From the NCBI GenBank assembly GCA_020736575.1, contig JAGPYM010000015.1:744001-808000 (forward strand): a stretch of 64,000 bases of DNA, read 5' to 3'. The notes below the pieces were generated by a model. It searched no databases. It saw only the letters and a list, made by a program, of their open reading frames with translations, and had not been told where the DNA came from. The position numbers were made by a program, and so were the translations under genes. This document shows, one piece after another, positions 10,620-22,080 of the stretch. Numbering within the stretch: the stretch's first letter is position 1; every line of letters starts with the position of its first letter. This DNA comes from Thelonectria olida (taxonomy: Eukaryota > Ascomycota > Sordariomycetes > Hypocreales > Nectriaceae).

Positions 10620-13600
10620 AGATGCTTTCGATGGAATGTTTGTATTCTTATTGAAGCCGAGGGAAACATCTTTGGGACCGAACCGAGCGCCTATCTCAAG
10701 AGCTGGAGATCAGGGGCGGAAAAACAAACCATTCCATCACCAACAAGGCTGAGTTCTTATATACCGCCGTCTTAGCTAACGCATTCGGAACCCACATGAT
10801 GAATCAGACATCACAATCCTAGCCATCGCGCGCCGCAATGGCCCTGCATCGGGAAGATGTCCTTGGCAAATCCTCGTTCTGCCGCGCGTCCTTTGCACGG
10901 CAGAGGCTAATAACGTTATCTAATCGACGAAAAGGGCGGTTTTGAGGGACAGTTATGATCTCGGCTATTCACTAGACGGAGGCTTTGTGGGGTGAGTAGT
11001 TATTGGGGAATGCGAGTTCAGCGTCCCGGGCATTTTCATCAAGGCCAACTTCATCGAGGCTGTCGAACAGTCAACTACCTCCATTCACATAGGATGGCGC
11101 ATGGCGCTATCAATCCAACACTAGAACTGCGATAACGAATTCTAAAGGGGCGCATTTCCTAGCCAGCTAGACAGAGAAATGCATCGATATCATCCCTACC
11201 TTTTCAGTTCACTTCACATGTGCAGGTTAGGCCGGTAGCTAGTCCTTGGCAGCAGCTTTTCGTCCGTAAATACTGGATGTCACAGTCTCGCAGAGAACAG
11301 ACATGGGACTTGATTGGTAACGTATTCCGCCTGGCTGCCTTTCCGATCGATCCGGTTGTGTCGGTTCCTAGCTGCCGAGGTAGCCTTGCAGTGTCTACTC
11401 TTAGCATCTATCATAGCATAGGGCAGGCAAAGGATGTTGTAAATTCTATTGTTCTTTTTCCTGGGCTCCTCTGCTCCCTTTGGAGCTGTACCTGGTATGG
11501 TGCTTTTCTCCCACTGATGCTCCGTTGAAAAACTGCGCCTGCTGCCTCTTCCTGTCTCGGCCGTTGTCTCGGCCGTTGGAGGCTCTCGTCGCGAGTCGTC
11601 TCCGTTGCTAACCGTTGCGTCTAACGGCGCTGCTTTCTCCCTCTATCGCAAGCCCCTATCCTGTTCTCCCGTTGTTCTAACTGTTACTGAAAATAGTCGC
11701 CAGTCCATATGTTGAAAGAGTCAGGGCGTCAGCGCTACCGTCAGCTTGAACTGTGCGTTCTCGGCCACGGTCTAATATGCTTCAGGGACGCCACTTGGAA
11801 AAATGGCTCGGGAGATCAAGTCCCTAAATGGGGGGATGTTCACCGAACCAGCCGGGGTACCAATTCTTCGGCTTATCTCTTGGCCGAGCTCTTAGCTATC
11901 ACAGGACATAAAGAGGAGACAGTTCAACTCCGGAGGGATTAGCTCCGCTGACCATATTGCCTTGGCATATGCACAATATATTTTAGTGTTAAAAGAGGGG
12001 CCGGCTTCAATGCCCGCCCCTGCTGGCGATCCATTACAGGTCCATTATCAACATATCCTCGGCTTTGGAAATGTCTTGCGCACCCGACTTCTATGTCAGG
12101 GCACTTTGTAATATAGGATAGATATGTCAAGACGAAAGAGAGCGCAGTAATGAGGTAGGGGCAAGAGTTCAATTGGGTTGCTGGCCAAGCCAGCTTCTCC
12201 TCAGGTTGACGCCACATCCAAGAAGTCTGTCCATAGCCCTCGAAAAGTGTTACATCGGATCTCCCAGCCATAATATCTCATGTACTAGGCGGCAAAGGCA
12301 CGAGGATGGTTATGACTCGATTTCTGCCACGGTTCCTGTTGATCCCCCTTATAAGGAGGCGTAGGGTTGTCATGATGGACACAGAGAGCGAACCAGATGT
12401 GAAGAACATGATGCTCACCCTCGATCGCTAACCGTGATAAGAATGGCGTATCCAAGTTGTCTCACCCGTACTCCAAAAGTTCAAATCCCAAGCATCGTCG
12501 TGGCTTCACGGCCAGGCCAGAGAACCGGGGTGCATACCGGTATTTCAGCATGTGAATCAGGGACGCCAAGCGGCAACTTGAGCCATTGGGACCTGTCGAG
12601 ACGGCACTAGCTTTTGGGGGAACGAGAGACGGGGATACGTTAGCAGTTAGTTCGTCGTGATGGACAGGGATAATGATAAGCTATTCCAAGATGTTCCATC
12701 CCAATCAGCCTCAAATTTCATCCAGAACTCTAAAGTTGGTGGCGTCGTACGATCACAATTTGCGGGCGTCAATAATCATGGGAAGCGTTGGAGCAAAGTC
12801 CGGGGGAACTCCACCACACTACCACACTGTCGTGGCGTGCATCCATTTGGAGAGGGGTATCGAAGAGGTCACTTACAGGGACCGATCTATCAGACACGGA
12901 TGCTACCTCCAGTGCGCGCTGCATTGTCAACAATATAGTGGCAGCGGCAGGATAGGAGACGAGCCAGAAATGCCCCAAGCGACAACACAACTTCCATCAC
13001 GCAGTCTCAGTCTCACTCTCAATGCCAAGGAACAAAGCCCCGTTGCTGACTCGAGGCGTGCGGGGAACCTGGTTGTTGAGAGACGATTCAGGTCCGTGGC
13101 TTGGAAGCCCTCGCGCGCTGACCACTCACCACTCGGCCCTCTTTCACGACTTGTCGAGGATTGACTCGTTTGAGTCGGGAGTGCCCCTCTAGCGTCCGTC
13201 CAAGACGCCCCTGCGCAATGCTACGGTAGACTAAACTCGCGCTACCCCAGAACTTCTCCCAAGACACGAATAGATTACGCATTGGCGGGCACCGTAATTT
13301 GGGGGAGAGCGGGAAGCTCGGCACCGGGACACGGATATGGTGTGCTGCCCTGTTTTCGAATCATGTCGCATTCGGGGGAGAAGACCAGTCCCCCCGGCCC
13401 GCAGGACTCAGGGGGACGTGCGAACAACTGCCACCCACCTTCAACAACAGTCTGGGGAAGATCGGCGCCGAGAGGAGAGGGACGAGTCGGACGTCCCCCC
13501 GATGGCTGGTCCAGACGCCCGGGTTGCCTGGGATTGACGTTTGATCCCTGCTAGGCCAAGGGCCGAGACGTCTCCTCGAAGGGGACGAGCCTCCCCAAGG

Positions 13601-14094
13601 GTCTGACTAAATGGGCGCCTTCAGCTTGACGCGACTCACGCCGCCCGTTACGGGGCGTCAGACTCCTCCGGGAAGAGTATGGAGCCTGGGCGCCGTCAAT
13701 GGCGATCTTGTTCGAACTCCTGCTAAGTAAACTAGTTACGTACTGTACCAATTCTCTACCGTCTCTTGTAAGTGTACGTAGCCTTGGGGGAGATGCATGT
13801 GCAAAAGCCCGTCTCTAAAAGAGTCCCTCGGACCCTGTTGTGCCCCCCTCTTTCGCCTTCCACCTCACACGTCAAGCCTGGACGTCTTATTCCTTTCCAT
13901 TGTACCCTGTTGCCGTGCTATATTGCACATCCCCTCACTTGCTGCTTGATTTCCTTTTTCCTTTGGTCTTTGGGCATCCCTACTTCGCCTCGCTCTGCTT
14001 CTACTTGACCGTCATCCGTGCCGACACGGCAAATCCACATCGACAACACACATACAGACGCTCACCTGAGAGGCCGACTTCCTGCGCAGTCGTC
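10620..14094. other. Gene-poor region of about 3.5 kb
   Basis: No recognisable gene, tRNA or complete mobile element was found. Several open frames (for example 12673-13164, plus) resemble no family I know and have no supporting splice or domain evidence. A perfect 12-bp tandem duplication sits at 11554-11577. The last 250 bp (13840-14094) are pyrimidine-rich, as is common just upstream of fungal start codons, and belong to the next gene. Confidence 0.5.
11554..11577. repeat. Two perfect 12-bp tandem copies
   Basis: The unit gtctcggccgtt is present twice without spacer. It is short and isolated in a gene-poor stretch; no function is suggested. Confidence 0.8.
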
Positions 14095-15260
14095 ATGGCG
14101 GGTGACCGAGGATTTCTCGTCCCGAGCCACTTCGTGTACGACCCGCCCGACCGTATCGACATGTACACGGCGTCAATCACCTGGGGCCTGTCGATGGGCG
14201 TCACCATCTTCAACGTTGGCAAAGCCAGCCAGCAGACGTTAGCAGCGTGGGAGAGGAGGGGGCGGCTGACGGCCTATATCAGCCTAGTCTGGGCCGAGGT
14301 CATCTCGAGTACCATCCTGGGCGTCATGGTGTGGCTACATTTACGCGGCGTCATTAAGCCCAGCTTTCAGTTCTATTTCTTCATCAGTATGCCTGACCTT
14401 TCAATACCCTGATGCTCTACGGATTGGGTCAACTAACGCCGAGGCTTTCAGTTGTCTTCTGGTCGACCCAGGTGCAATGCTTGATCCAGATCATCATCAA
14501 TCGAGTCGGTCTCCTGATGGTTGTGAGATCAAATGCCACCAAGCTCAAGTGGATTTGCTTCCTCCTATTACTCGCCGTTAATATCAGTGTGATGTGCATC
14601 TGGGTGCCCGCACGCCTACAGATTAACGAACACTATATTCACATCAATGAGATCTGGGATCGGTGCGAAAAGGTCATCTTTGCTATTATTGATGCTGCTC
14701 TCAACTTTTACTTTATTTATGTCGTGAAGAAGCGACTCATCTCAAACGGCCTTTCCAAGTACACCCGCCTATACCAAATGAACTTGTTCCTCGTGGGCAT
14801 TTCCATCACATTAGATGTGAGTTGATGTGGTTAAGACTCTTGTCCTATTCCTAACGCTGACTTCGTTTGCTAGGTCTTGCTCATTGGCATGATGTCTTTG
14901 CCCAACAGTTTCGTATACGTTCAGTTTCACCCACTTGTCTATCTCGTCAAGTTGCACATCGAGATGAACATGGCCGACCTTATCGGCAAGGTTGTCCGCG
15001 CGAGCAGCAACGCAAACGCCGGCGGGAGCAGCGGATACAACAATCGTTCACGGACTTACCAGTCGAATTCCCGCACATACCAGAGTCGAATCACACAGAC
15101 GCTCGCAGGCGCGCACCACCGCACTCATATCGAACTCGGCGAGGAGGACGAGTTGGAGCGCCAGGAGCGGCAGAAGCTGGAGGGGATCAAGAAGACAATC
15201 GTGACAGAGATAGTCAGGGTCGGGCCTGGCGACGAAGAGGACGGCATCAAGAAGCCGTAA
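14095..15260 (+). CDS. Seven-transmembrane integral membrane protein, unknown function (347 aa, 3 exons)
   Basis: Exons are 14095-14386, 14452-14816 and 14874-15260 (1044 nt). Seven hydrophobic segments follow an extracellular-type N-terminus, including LVWAEVISSTILGVMVWL, FWSTQVQCLIQIIINRVGLL, WICFLLLLAVNISVMCIWV, CEKVIFAIIDAALNFYFIYV and LFLVGISITLDVLLIGMM. A hydrophilic Ser/Asn/Arg-rich tail of about 90 residues ends in a charged coiled-coil-like stretch (EEDELERQERQKLEGIKK). The layout resembles fungal orphan 7-TM or GPCR-like proteins, but no catalytic or ligand signature is visible. The start was chosen because upstream in-frame Met codons precede a pyrimidine-rich promoter tract and lie outside any recognisable domain. 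Confidence 0.85.
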
Positions 15261-15531
15261 GAGGACGTAATGTGATTTGATTAATATGTACAGTGAGAGA
15301 TTCTAGCCAACAGGCGCGGCGAAAGGATAACGGCACTGGGGACAGGAGTATTAATATCATCCCGATTAATGTTTATGGACTGCACCTTCATCATGCGAAC
15401 ATTGATGGCCACCCAAGTCTATAAATGCTACCGTGAGTTCCTTGTCCTTCAGGAAAGTGAAATGAAACATGGAATGTATCGTGATATGTGAGTCTAGCCT
15501 TAAACCCTTGTAAAAGGGCACATACACTCTA

Positions 15532-17337
15532 CTACCTCAAAGGTATCGTCTCTATATGGGGATCGCCTTTAAGCATTTCACCAAACATGATGCCGTGAAC
15601 ATATGCCTCTCCAACAACTGAATACGAGCCATCGCCCCGAGGTCGTAATAGTATTGGTACTTTGGCACCCAGCATGATGCAAATCTCGTCACCAGCTTGT
15701 ACGTAGGAGGGACACAAACCCACAAACCCTTGAGAGCTGAGAAACGGACGGCGTGAATGGAGACGGTGCAGAGAGAACCTGAACCAGTCTTCATCCTCGC
15801 TCGACTGACTCCCTTCTTTCGTCTGAGAGTCGGTGCTGCTGCCGTCGACTGACGCCAGTAGCGCCCTGCCAGCTTCTACGTAGTAGACAAGATCATCGAC
15901 AAACACATCGGCCACCTGATCCGGAAGGTAACCACCGTCCACGGCGGCGATGCGAAGTGCCTCGACCCACTCCTCGTTTGCTTTGATGCGGGTAGACTTC
16001 TTGCAGAAGCCCATAATGTGATTGACAAATGCCAGCGCCGAGCTGGAATCCAAGGGGCTGAGCCAGTCGGGGTCCCAGACGTGGCTGAACTCCTTGATCC
16101 TGTCGACAAAGAAACCCCGTAGCTTCAGCAGCCCGGGCTCGGGCATCAGGACTTCCTGCCTGGAGTAAGTGTCCCCTGAAGCGGAGAATTTACACGACCA
16201 TGGCGGCTGGGCAACCGGGCGGCGGATGTGCATGCTCCAGTCCGGAACCCAACTTGGAAGCTCACTGAGCTCGCGAGGAGACTGACAAAAGATCAGGGTG
16301 TCAATATACCCCTGCCTCAGAAAGTACACGGCCGCCTCCGTGTACACCTCCTCGCACGTCTTAGAATAGTCAGGAAACGCCGGAAAGCTGTCGGGATCAG
16401 TCGCAAGGTTCAGGAGAGAAAAGACCCTGTCACGCGAGTCAGACGTGAGCGGATGGTTGTAGTCGCATTCGAGAGCCAGCGAGGTAGATAGAACCGTGAT
16501 GAATGGGGTTTGGTTGTGCGTCACGTCTTGATCGCGGTTGCGGAACGTCTCGCGGCGGACGACGACGTTTTCGACAAAGCTTCGCCCAGGACAACTGTCT
16601 CTCATGGTAATGCTCTTTGCCATTTCATAGAACTTGGCTAAGCTTTCGCTTTCTGGCGTTTGGTCCATTTGGCTGGGGTCCCAGGCGAGGATCGTGTACA
16701 CTACGTCGCCGTCAATGGACGAGTTTCCGCAGGCAATGGTAACGTGCTGGGCCACGGCGTACTCCTGTATCACCCAGAGTCGTTTCCAGTACGGCTTGTC
16801 ACAGAACATGGCAAAGGCTGCTTTGACCTTGAGGGCGTCGTCTTGGTTTGTTGGGATGTGCTCCAGTGATTTCCAATCCTCATTTTGAACGGCGGTCCCA
16901 ATCGCCTGCATGAACTTGAACAGCAGGTCGCTGTGTGCAAACTCGACACCGAGCCAAGTCACAATTTTGATTGCTCGCTCGTACGTGTCTCGCATTTGCT
17001 GCACCTGGGAGCTCTTCTCCTTGTCGTCGTCCTGGTTGATGCACAGCTGGTCAACCCAGACGTACTGCGAATGGTAGCCGTGCTTGAGATGTTGCAGAGC
17101 CTGCTCGACGGTGTCACTTATGAGACACTCTTTTCCCCAAACGACGATGCGCCGCGTTTGTATGTGGCTCTCCCAGGCATAGGATAATGCGATGTACGAA
17201 GGGCAATCATTGCGATGCCAAGTTTCGAGATCGCAAGTGACGAGCCCATTGGCTGTTGGCTGTGGGTGGATCTTGAGGAGACGAAACTGATCTGCGTCCA
17301 GCGAGGGGTGGGTATGGTCGTATCTGAAGGGATCCAT
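15532..17337 (-). CDS. HET-domain (heterokaryon incompatibility) protein (601 aa, intronless)
   Basis: The N-terminal HET domain carries its three blocks: YIALSYAWES (about residue 45), QYVWVDQLCINQDD (about residue 90) and MRDTYERAIKIVTWLG (about residue 115). HET proteins drive programmed cell death when incompatible fungal individuals fuse, usually together with a partner such as an NLR protein. The C-terminal 400 residues have no motif I can name. The start at 17337 (MDPFRYDHTHPSLDADQFRL) is preferred over an in-frame codon at 17451, because HET proteins normally begin shortly before this point. It lies head-to-head with a NACHT-ankyrin gene, ATG to ATG 372 bp. Confidence 0.93.
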   Translation of the reverse strand: MDPFRYDHTHPSLDADQFRLLKIHPQPTANGLVTCDLETWHRNDCPSYIALSYAWESHIQTRRIVVWGKECLISDTVEQALQHLKHGYHSQYVWVDQLCINQDDDKEKSSQVQQMRDTYERAIKIVTWLGVEFAHSDLLFKFMQAIGTAVQNEDWKSLEHIPTNQDDALKVKAAFAMFCDKPYWKRLWVIQEYAVAQHVTIACGNSSIDGDVVYTILAWDPSQMDQTPESESLAKFYEMAKSITMRDSCPGRSFVENVVVRRETFRNRDQDVTHNQTPFITVLSTSLALECDYNHPLTSDSRDRVFSLLNLATDPDSFPAFPDYSKTCEEVYTEAAVYFLRQGYIDTLIFCQSPRELSELPSWVPDWSMHIRRPVAQPPWSCKFSASGDTYSRQEVLMPEPGLLKLRGFFVDRIKEFSHVWDPDWLSPLDSSSALAFVNHIMGFCKKSTRIKANEEWVEALRIAAVDGGYLPDQVADVFVDDLVYYVEAGRALLASVDGSSTDSQTKEGSQSSEDEDWFRFSLHRLHSRRPFLSSQGFVGLCPSYVQAGDEICIMLGAKVPILLRPRGDGSYSVVGEAYVHGIMFGEMLKGDPHIETIPLR

Positions 17338-17709
17338 GCTGCAATGTGCGCGGCCTTGTATGCCACGACATGGAGGAGATGCAATCATGCAGGTAGTTAT
17401 GCAGACCAACAAGGCCAAAGAAGGGGTGGCCGCGGGGGCTACATTGCTCACCTCAGGCGTGCTGAGGCTTGTAGCATGGATCGTCCTGTCAGCACCGCCA
17501 CGTCAGCAAACAGTAGTGATCATCCCTGCTCTTCAGCTTACCAAATCGGCGTCTGAAACATGACTACCGTGAATGAGGTGGAGCTGTGTGCTGCCTGACG
17601 CTCACTTCGCTTACACCCTCAATGTCGTGAGAAGAAATAGATCCATGAATGTGTATGTATAGTATGCCCTCCATCATTCACGACAGCATCAATACCATAA
17701 TCATCCATT
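17338..17709. promoter_or_regulatory. Divergent promoter between HET-domain and NACHT-ankyrin genes
   Basis: This 372 bp gap separates the two start codons, so any co-regulation of the pair would be encoded here. The plus strand contains a TATA-like stretch near 17657-17662, about 50 bp before the NACHT start. No other site is claimed. Confidence 0.4.
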
Positions 17710-18630
17710 ATGCCAAAATCTGCAAATACAGCAGATGAATACGACTTTGTCGATCATCAAGACACAGAGCTCAGCCCCGACGTCGTCGCCCAGATCCGCG
17801 AATGGCTTCAACCCACCGATTATCTGGCCGAGTCTGGCGAGTTTCGTCGCCACCTCTTGTCGCAGGCTCCCGGCACCGGGCTTTGGATCTGCAAGACAGA
17901 CGAGTATCAAAAATGGCACGATTCTCCAGACCACGGCAGCCTCTGGATCAAGGGCGTCCCAGGAGCTGGCAAGTCGGTCATGGCAGCGTCCATCATCCAG
18001 CATCTGCGCACGACTGAGGACTGTCCCGTGCTCTTCTTCTTCTTCCGCAACATTGTCGCAGCCAATTTCTCGCCGCGAGCTCTCATCAAGGACTGGCTCG
18101 CTCAGCTTCTGCCCTACTCTCCCAAGCTTCAATTCGCACTCCGGTCTCGTCTAGACACCAATCCAGCCGAAACGTCGGACAACGATCTGATTCAGCTTTT
18201 CCTCGATGGAGTGTCGTGTGTGCCAAAGGTCTACTGCGTGGGAGATGCTCTTGATGAAATGACAACCGATAGCATGCCATTTCTCGACAAGCTGAACGGT
18301 CTGGCTACGTATCGTCCTCGTTCGCTCAAATTGCTCATCACCAGTCGACCCAAGCAGCACCTGCAGAGTGCACTGCGGGACTCGTCGATAGTGCACGTCA
18401 GCCTCCAACAAAGGCTTGTTGATGCCGACATCCTCTCGTATCTCAATCACCGGTTTGACGAAGCCCCAAACTCCGAGTCGCATCGCCAAATCAAACACCG
18501 CGTCATCGACATGGTCGCGAGACGGTCTGAGGGCTTGTTTCTTTATGCAAAACTTTGTATTGGCCTGGATACGGCGATCCAACACCAGAGATCCGCAAGA
18601 CGTCGTTCCCTGGAGTCACCAGCATTGTGA
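17710..18630 (+). pseudogene. NACHT NTPase part of an NLR-type gene, cut short
   Basis: This open frame of 306 residues holds a linker with TDYLAESGEFRRHLLSQAPG, the P-loop GVPGAGKS (residues 82-89) and a Walker B-type stretch YCVGDALDEM (about residues 177-186). Sensor-type TSRP follows, and then the conserved SEGLFLYAK segment that ends the NTPase lobe in this family. It then runs into 20 unrelated residues and a stop. The winged-helix and linker part expected next (well over 100 residues in relatives) is missing, and ankyrin repeats begin within 100 bases in another frame. An intron cannot repair this: the only GT...AG pairs in the overlap are about 20-35 bp apart. I read it as an internal deletion with frameshift. 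Intact relatives act as cell-death sensors. Confidence 0.8.
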
Positions 18631-18632
18631 GA

Positions 18633-20900
18633 ATGCTTCTCGATGCTAATGCCGACGTTGCCGTTGTTGACAAGCATGGTTTTACGGCGCTGGACGTTGC
18701 CCTCCAAAAAGGCTGCCCCGAAGCCGCCGAGGCTCTTGGTGCAGATGACAAGCTCTTCGCGCTGGCAACAGAGAAGCTGGAGAGGGACGAGAGGACTGCG
18801 AGACAGGCTGCACAGATTCGGCAGTACATGAGGACTCAGATCATGCTGATGCAACCACGGTCTTCTTTGGATATCCTGGGTCAAGATCAGGTCATCTTTC
18901 ACCACATTCTGGAAAAGCCTTGGCTGTATCTCGAGCTTCTTACATGCGAGGACGCCGCCAAGATGATAAACCAAGGCTTCAAGGCTATTCAAGGCTTCGA
19001 CAATAATCTCGAAAATGAGTCATACTATGCCGTTCTTGCGGAGCTCATGAAGCCTGGTCATTCGCTACTGGTCGAGCGCGTGCCTGACCTTGTGCGACAT
19101 TACAGCGATCATATATCCTTGGAGGTAATGCGGAAGAAGGAGAAAGAACTCCAGAATTCAGGCAAACTCTCCCCCTGTTTCACAGAGCCCTTTACCGCAC
19201 TCCAGCTAGCATGCAAGTCGGAAGAACCCAATATGCAGACGGTGCAAGTTTTGGTGGAAAAGCTCCATGTCAGGGTCAACGAACCACCTGCACTCCGGCC
19301 CCCCCATTTCTCATTCTTGACGGGCAAGGCTTTGCATCTGCTGGCGGAAGCGGACAACTGGTGGCAACTAGAGGCAATGAGATATCTGCTCGCCAACGGA
19401 GCCGACGTCAATGCACGGAATGAGGACGGCCAAACGCCACTTCACATTGCCGCACGCGGAGTCCTGTTTGACGTCTGCAGGCTCAAGGGATACTGGAGAC
19501 ACGCTGCCGTGCGCATTCTTCTAGCAAACGGAGCCGATATTACCATTCTCGACCACCTGGGCAACCCGCCCCTTCACAACTCGTCGGGCGCGCCAGACAT
19601 TATGCGGGAGCTTCTTCGCAACGGCGCCGATATGGCGGCTGGGGCCGAGAGCCCGTTGTTCAGCGCCATTCACGACCAGAATCTCGCGGCCTTGAAGATC
19701 CTTCTTGATCATGGACTGAGTGTCAACACCCTTTTCAAGGGGCGTCATTGCAGAGACTTGCATTGGGCGCTGAAAAACGAGCGCAATGTGTACGCGCTCT
19801 TGTGTGCTAGCTTTGGTGGAAAGTTGAACACCCACGTCAAGAATTCGGTGCCGTTGCTTCGTTGCCTTGTCGAGCGAGGAGCTGATTTGTATCTGCCGTT
19901 GAGCGACACCGAAACACTGATTCACTTCCTCTTTGAACACGCAGACCATGAGGTCCTGGACGCGCTACTTCAGGAGCCATGCGCGTCTCGAATCGACTTC
20001 AACCGTCATGACCAACGAGGCCGCACGGTGTTGATGTCTGCCTGTAGCTGGCAAGAAGTCTTGCCTGGATATAGAACCGGTGGCCATTTCTATCACTCGG
20101 GAACAAAGCCCACCGGGCCGCCCCTGCGCATTCTGGATCTCGGTGCGGATGCCACGTTGGTTGATGACGAGGGGAAATCAGCACTACATCACCTGCTGGA
20201 TAACCCCAGAGTGCCTGACGAAGTTGTCGCCCAGTTCATCAATCGCGAGGAAGTTGCCCCTACACTCTCGACGAGGAGCAAAGATGGATTCTTGCCGTTC
20301 CATTGCGCGCTTCGCACTCTCCGTCCCGGAATCTGCGACTTGCTGATCTCCAAGGGCGCGAGCCTGTTCGAACCAGACCCGAATGGTCTCACGACCCTGC
20401 ATCACATTGCGACCCAGTGGTACCAACTCAGTCGGCCTACAACCGTCGGCGACGATGTGAGAATGGAATTTGAACTTCCTGGCGAATACTTCGATGGGTG
20501 TCTTGGGCTCTGGCAACGGTTCCTAGCAGAAGGCGGCTCCGTCAATGCGGCCGACAACGATGGCAATACCCCGCTGCACGAGTACCTGTTGTCCCGGGAC
20601 AAGCTGAAGCGTCGGGGTGACTCAGGTGTGTGCCACCTCGACCACTACGAAAAGTTCTTTCCGCCAAGCAGCGACGTCGACGTCTTTGCTGCGAATCACG
20701 CCGGCGACACAGCGCTGCATGTCATTGCGAGACGAGATAAAGCTCACAACAGGGACTCGGAGCATGACAAGGCCCTGTTCCGGGCGATGATGGATAAGGG
20801 ACTGGATCCGCTGAAGGAGGATGCCAGGGGGCGAAGTGCGCTAGATGTTGCGAGTGCGTGTGACAAGGACGATATTGTTGGCATGTTGGGAAGGGGTTAG
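18633..20900 (+). CDS. Ankyrin-repeat protein, C-terminal part of the broken NLR gene (755 aa from first ATG)
   Basis: The frame is open from 18555, but the first ATG is at 18633. Ankyrin signatures are spread over the whole length: NADVAVVDKHGFTALDVAL near the start, NGADVNARNEDGQTPLHIAA, NGADITILDHLGNPPLH, ADATLVDDEGKSALHHLL, DPNGLTTLHHIA, VNAADNDGNTPLHEYL and AANHAGDTALHVIA. The last unit is ARGRSALDVASACDKDDI. A helical, non-repeat region (about residues 75-200) separates the first repeat from the rest. In intact genes these repeats are the sensor half of a NACHT-ankyrin protein. Here they are in a different frame from the NTPase at 17710, overlapping its end. The protein may be made alone from 18633, or the locus may be dead; the long stop-free frame argues for recent damage. 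Confidence 0.72.
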   Translation: MLLDANADVAVVDKHGFTALDVALQKGCPEAAEALGADDKLFALATEKLERDERTARQAAQIRQYMRTQIMLMQPRSSLDILGQDQVIFHHILEKPWLYLELLTCEDAAKMINQGFKAIQGFDNNLENESYYAVLAELMKPGHSLLVERVPDLVRHYSDHISLEVMRKKEKELQNSGKLSPCFTEPFTALQLACKSEEPNMQTVQVLVEKLHVRVNEPPALRPPHFSFLTGKALHLLAEADNWWQLEAMRYLLANGADVNARNEDGQTPLHIAARGVLFDVCRLKGYWRHAAVRILLANGADITILDHLGNPPLHNSSGAPDIMRELLRNGADMAAGAESPLFSAIHDQNLAALKILLDHGLSVNTLFKGRHCRDLHWALKNERNVYALLCASFGGKLNTHVKNSVPLLRCLVERGADLYLPLSDTETLIHFLFEHADHEVLDALLQEPCASRIDFNRHDQRGRTVLMSACSWQEVLPGYRTGGHFYHSGTKPTGPPLRILDLGADATLVDDEGKSALHHLLDNPRVPDEVVAQFINREEVAPTLSTRSKDGFLPFHCALRTLRPGICDLLISKGASLFEPDPNGLTTLHHIATQWYQLSRPTTVGDDVRMEFELPGEYFDGCLGLWQRFLAEGGSVNAADNDGNTPLHEYLLSRDKLKRRGDSGVCHLDHYEKFFPPSSDVDVFAANHAGDTALHVIARRDKAHNRDSEHDKALFRAMMDKGLDPLKEDARGRSALDVASACDKDDIVGMLGRG

Positions 20901-20991
20901 GCTCAACTGGTGAAGATTAAGCACTTGTAGATGCTAGAGATGCCTATGACTATATCTATAGCTTTCCTAACCTCTAACGTATCGCAAAATC

Positions 20992-22080
20992 TCACTGGAA
21001 CTGAAAGTATGGGTTCTCAATGCTCTCAGAGATACTGTCCTTCAACGGCTTCCACCCGTCCTGGCCGGCCCACTTCTTCAAGAGAGCGATAGACTCGGAC
21101 TGATCAGTCGACATTGTGAGGTAGTACGGGTCAGGGTAGTCGGCGATGAACTCCTTCTGCGGGCGAAGCTTGCGAAGCACAGCTAGGAACTCGTTCCATT
21201 GAGAGCTGTGACCCCAGGTATGGAGGCGCGCGTTCTTGACCTCGGGGTCCAAGATGGCTGCGACATGGAGGAGTGCAATGTCATGGATATCCACGAAGAA
21301 TGCTGTATAAAGTTAGATGATTGTCCACCAGGTGTGTCAAGACAAAGTCTTACCGGCGGGCCACGGATCCAGAGAGGCCTTGTCGCCCTTGAAGAGCGCG
21401 GCCACCCAGTTGGCGGGTGTCTCGGCATGTTTCTTATGAAGCGGCTCACCCAAGATGCCTGAAGGGCAGATGACGTTAACCGTGTAGTGGGGGTTGTTCT
21501 CCTCGACAAAATTCCAGACTTCCTTCTCGGCAGCGACTTTGCTGGCCGCGTACGTAAACATGGCACGGGACGGTTCATACGGTGGCGGCGCCCAAGCAGC
21601 TTGAACGGCGACCTCGTTCCAGGTATCGCGGGCTACTCGAGTGTCGTCACCTTTGAGGGGCAAGATGGCGGCCATGATGGAACTGGTAAATACAATCTGC
21701 TGAACTGAGCGTTCTTCAGCGGCGGCCTTTAGGATAGAGGTCACGCCGGCGACGGTTTGAGGGACAACGTTGTTTGGGTCCGGATCGAAGCTGGTAATGG
21801 TCGCGATGTGAGCAACGGCCAAAACGCCCTTGACTGCCTCGTCGAACGCACCATCGGCTGCGAGATCAGGAACGGCGACGAGTTCAAGGTCGCCGCTCTC
21901 GACGTAGGTCTTGAAGTGGTCATCAGCGAGCCACGAAGCTTGAGCCAAGTCACGAACGGTGCCTCGGACTTTGTAGCCGCGCTCCAGAAACTGTCTGGTG
22001 ACGTGGGAGGCGACGAATCCTGTGGCTCCGGTCACAAGGACCCATGAGCCGACGGGGATGGCTGGAGTCAACGAAGACAT
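20992..22080 (-). CDS. Extended-SDR NAD(P)H-dependent reductase (dihydroflavonol/aldehyde reductase type, 345 aa)
   Basis: Exon 1 is 21354-22080 and exon 2 is 20992-21302, with a 51-bp intron between. The N-terminal Rossmann motif is VTGATGFVASHV (GxxGxxA), followed by RGYKVRGTVRD, which is typical of NADPH-preferring enzymes. The catalytic set is a Ser in FTSSIMAA and the YxxxK pair in TYAASKVAAEK. Joining the exons restores PWPAAFFVDIHDIALLHVAA, the conserved C-terminal lobe start. This group covers dihydroflavonol-4-reductases, cinnamoyl-CoA reductases and yeast GRE2-like methylglyoxal/aldehyde reductases; the substrate here is unknown. The start at 22080 (MSSLTPAIPVGSWVLVTGAT) puts the Rossmann strand at the normal place. 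It is convergent with the ankyrin gene. Confidence 0.92.

Noticed and set aside
12476..12500. GTTCAAATCCC resembling a tRNA B box
   Set aside because: No T-stem pairing beyond one base pair and no cloverleaf.
12673..13164. 163-residue plus-strand frame in the gene-poor region
   Set aside because: It has an ATG but no similarity pattern, no signal, and a composition like the surrounding non-coding DNA.
13708..13722. GTTCGAACTCC resembling a tRNA B box
   Set aside because: The flanking bases do not form a T stem, and no acceptor stem or A box was found.
18557..18588. Mini-intron that would join the NACHT and ankyrin frames
   Set aside because: About 32 bp is below any usual fungal intron, and the missing middle of the protein would still be absent.
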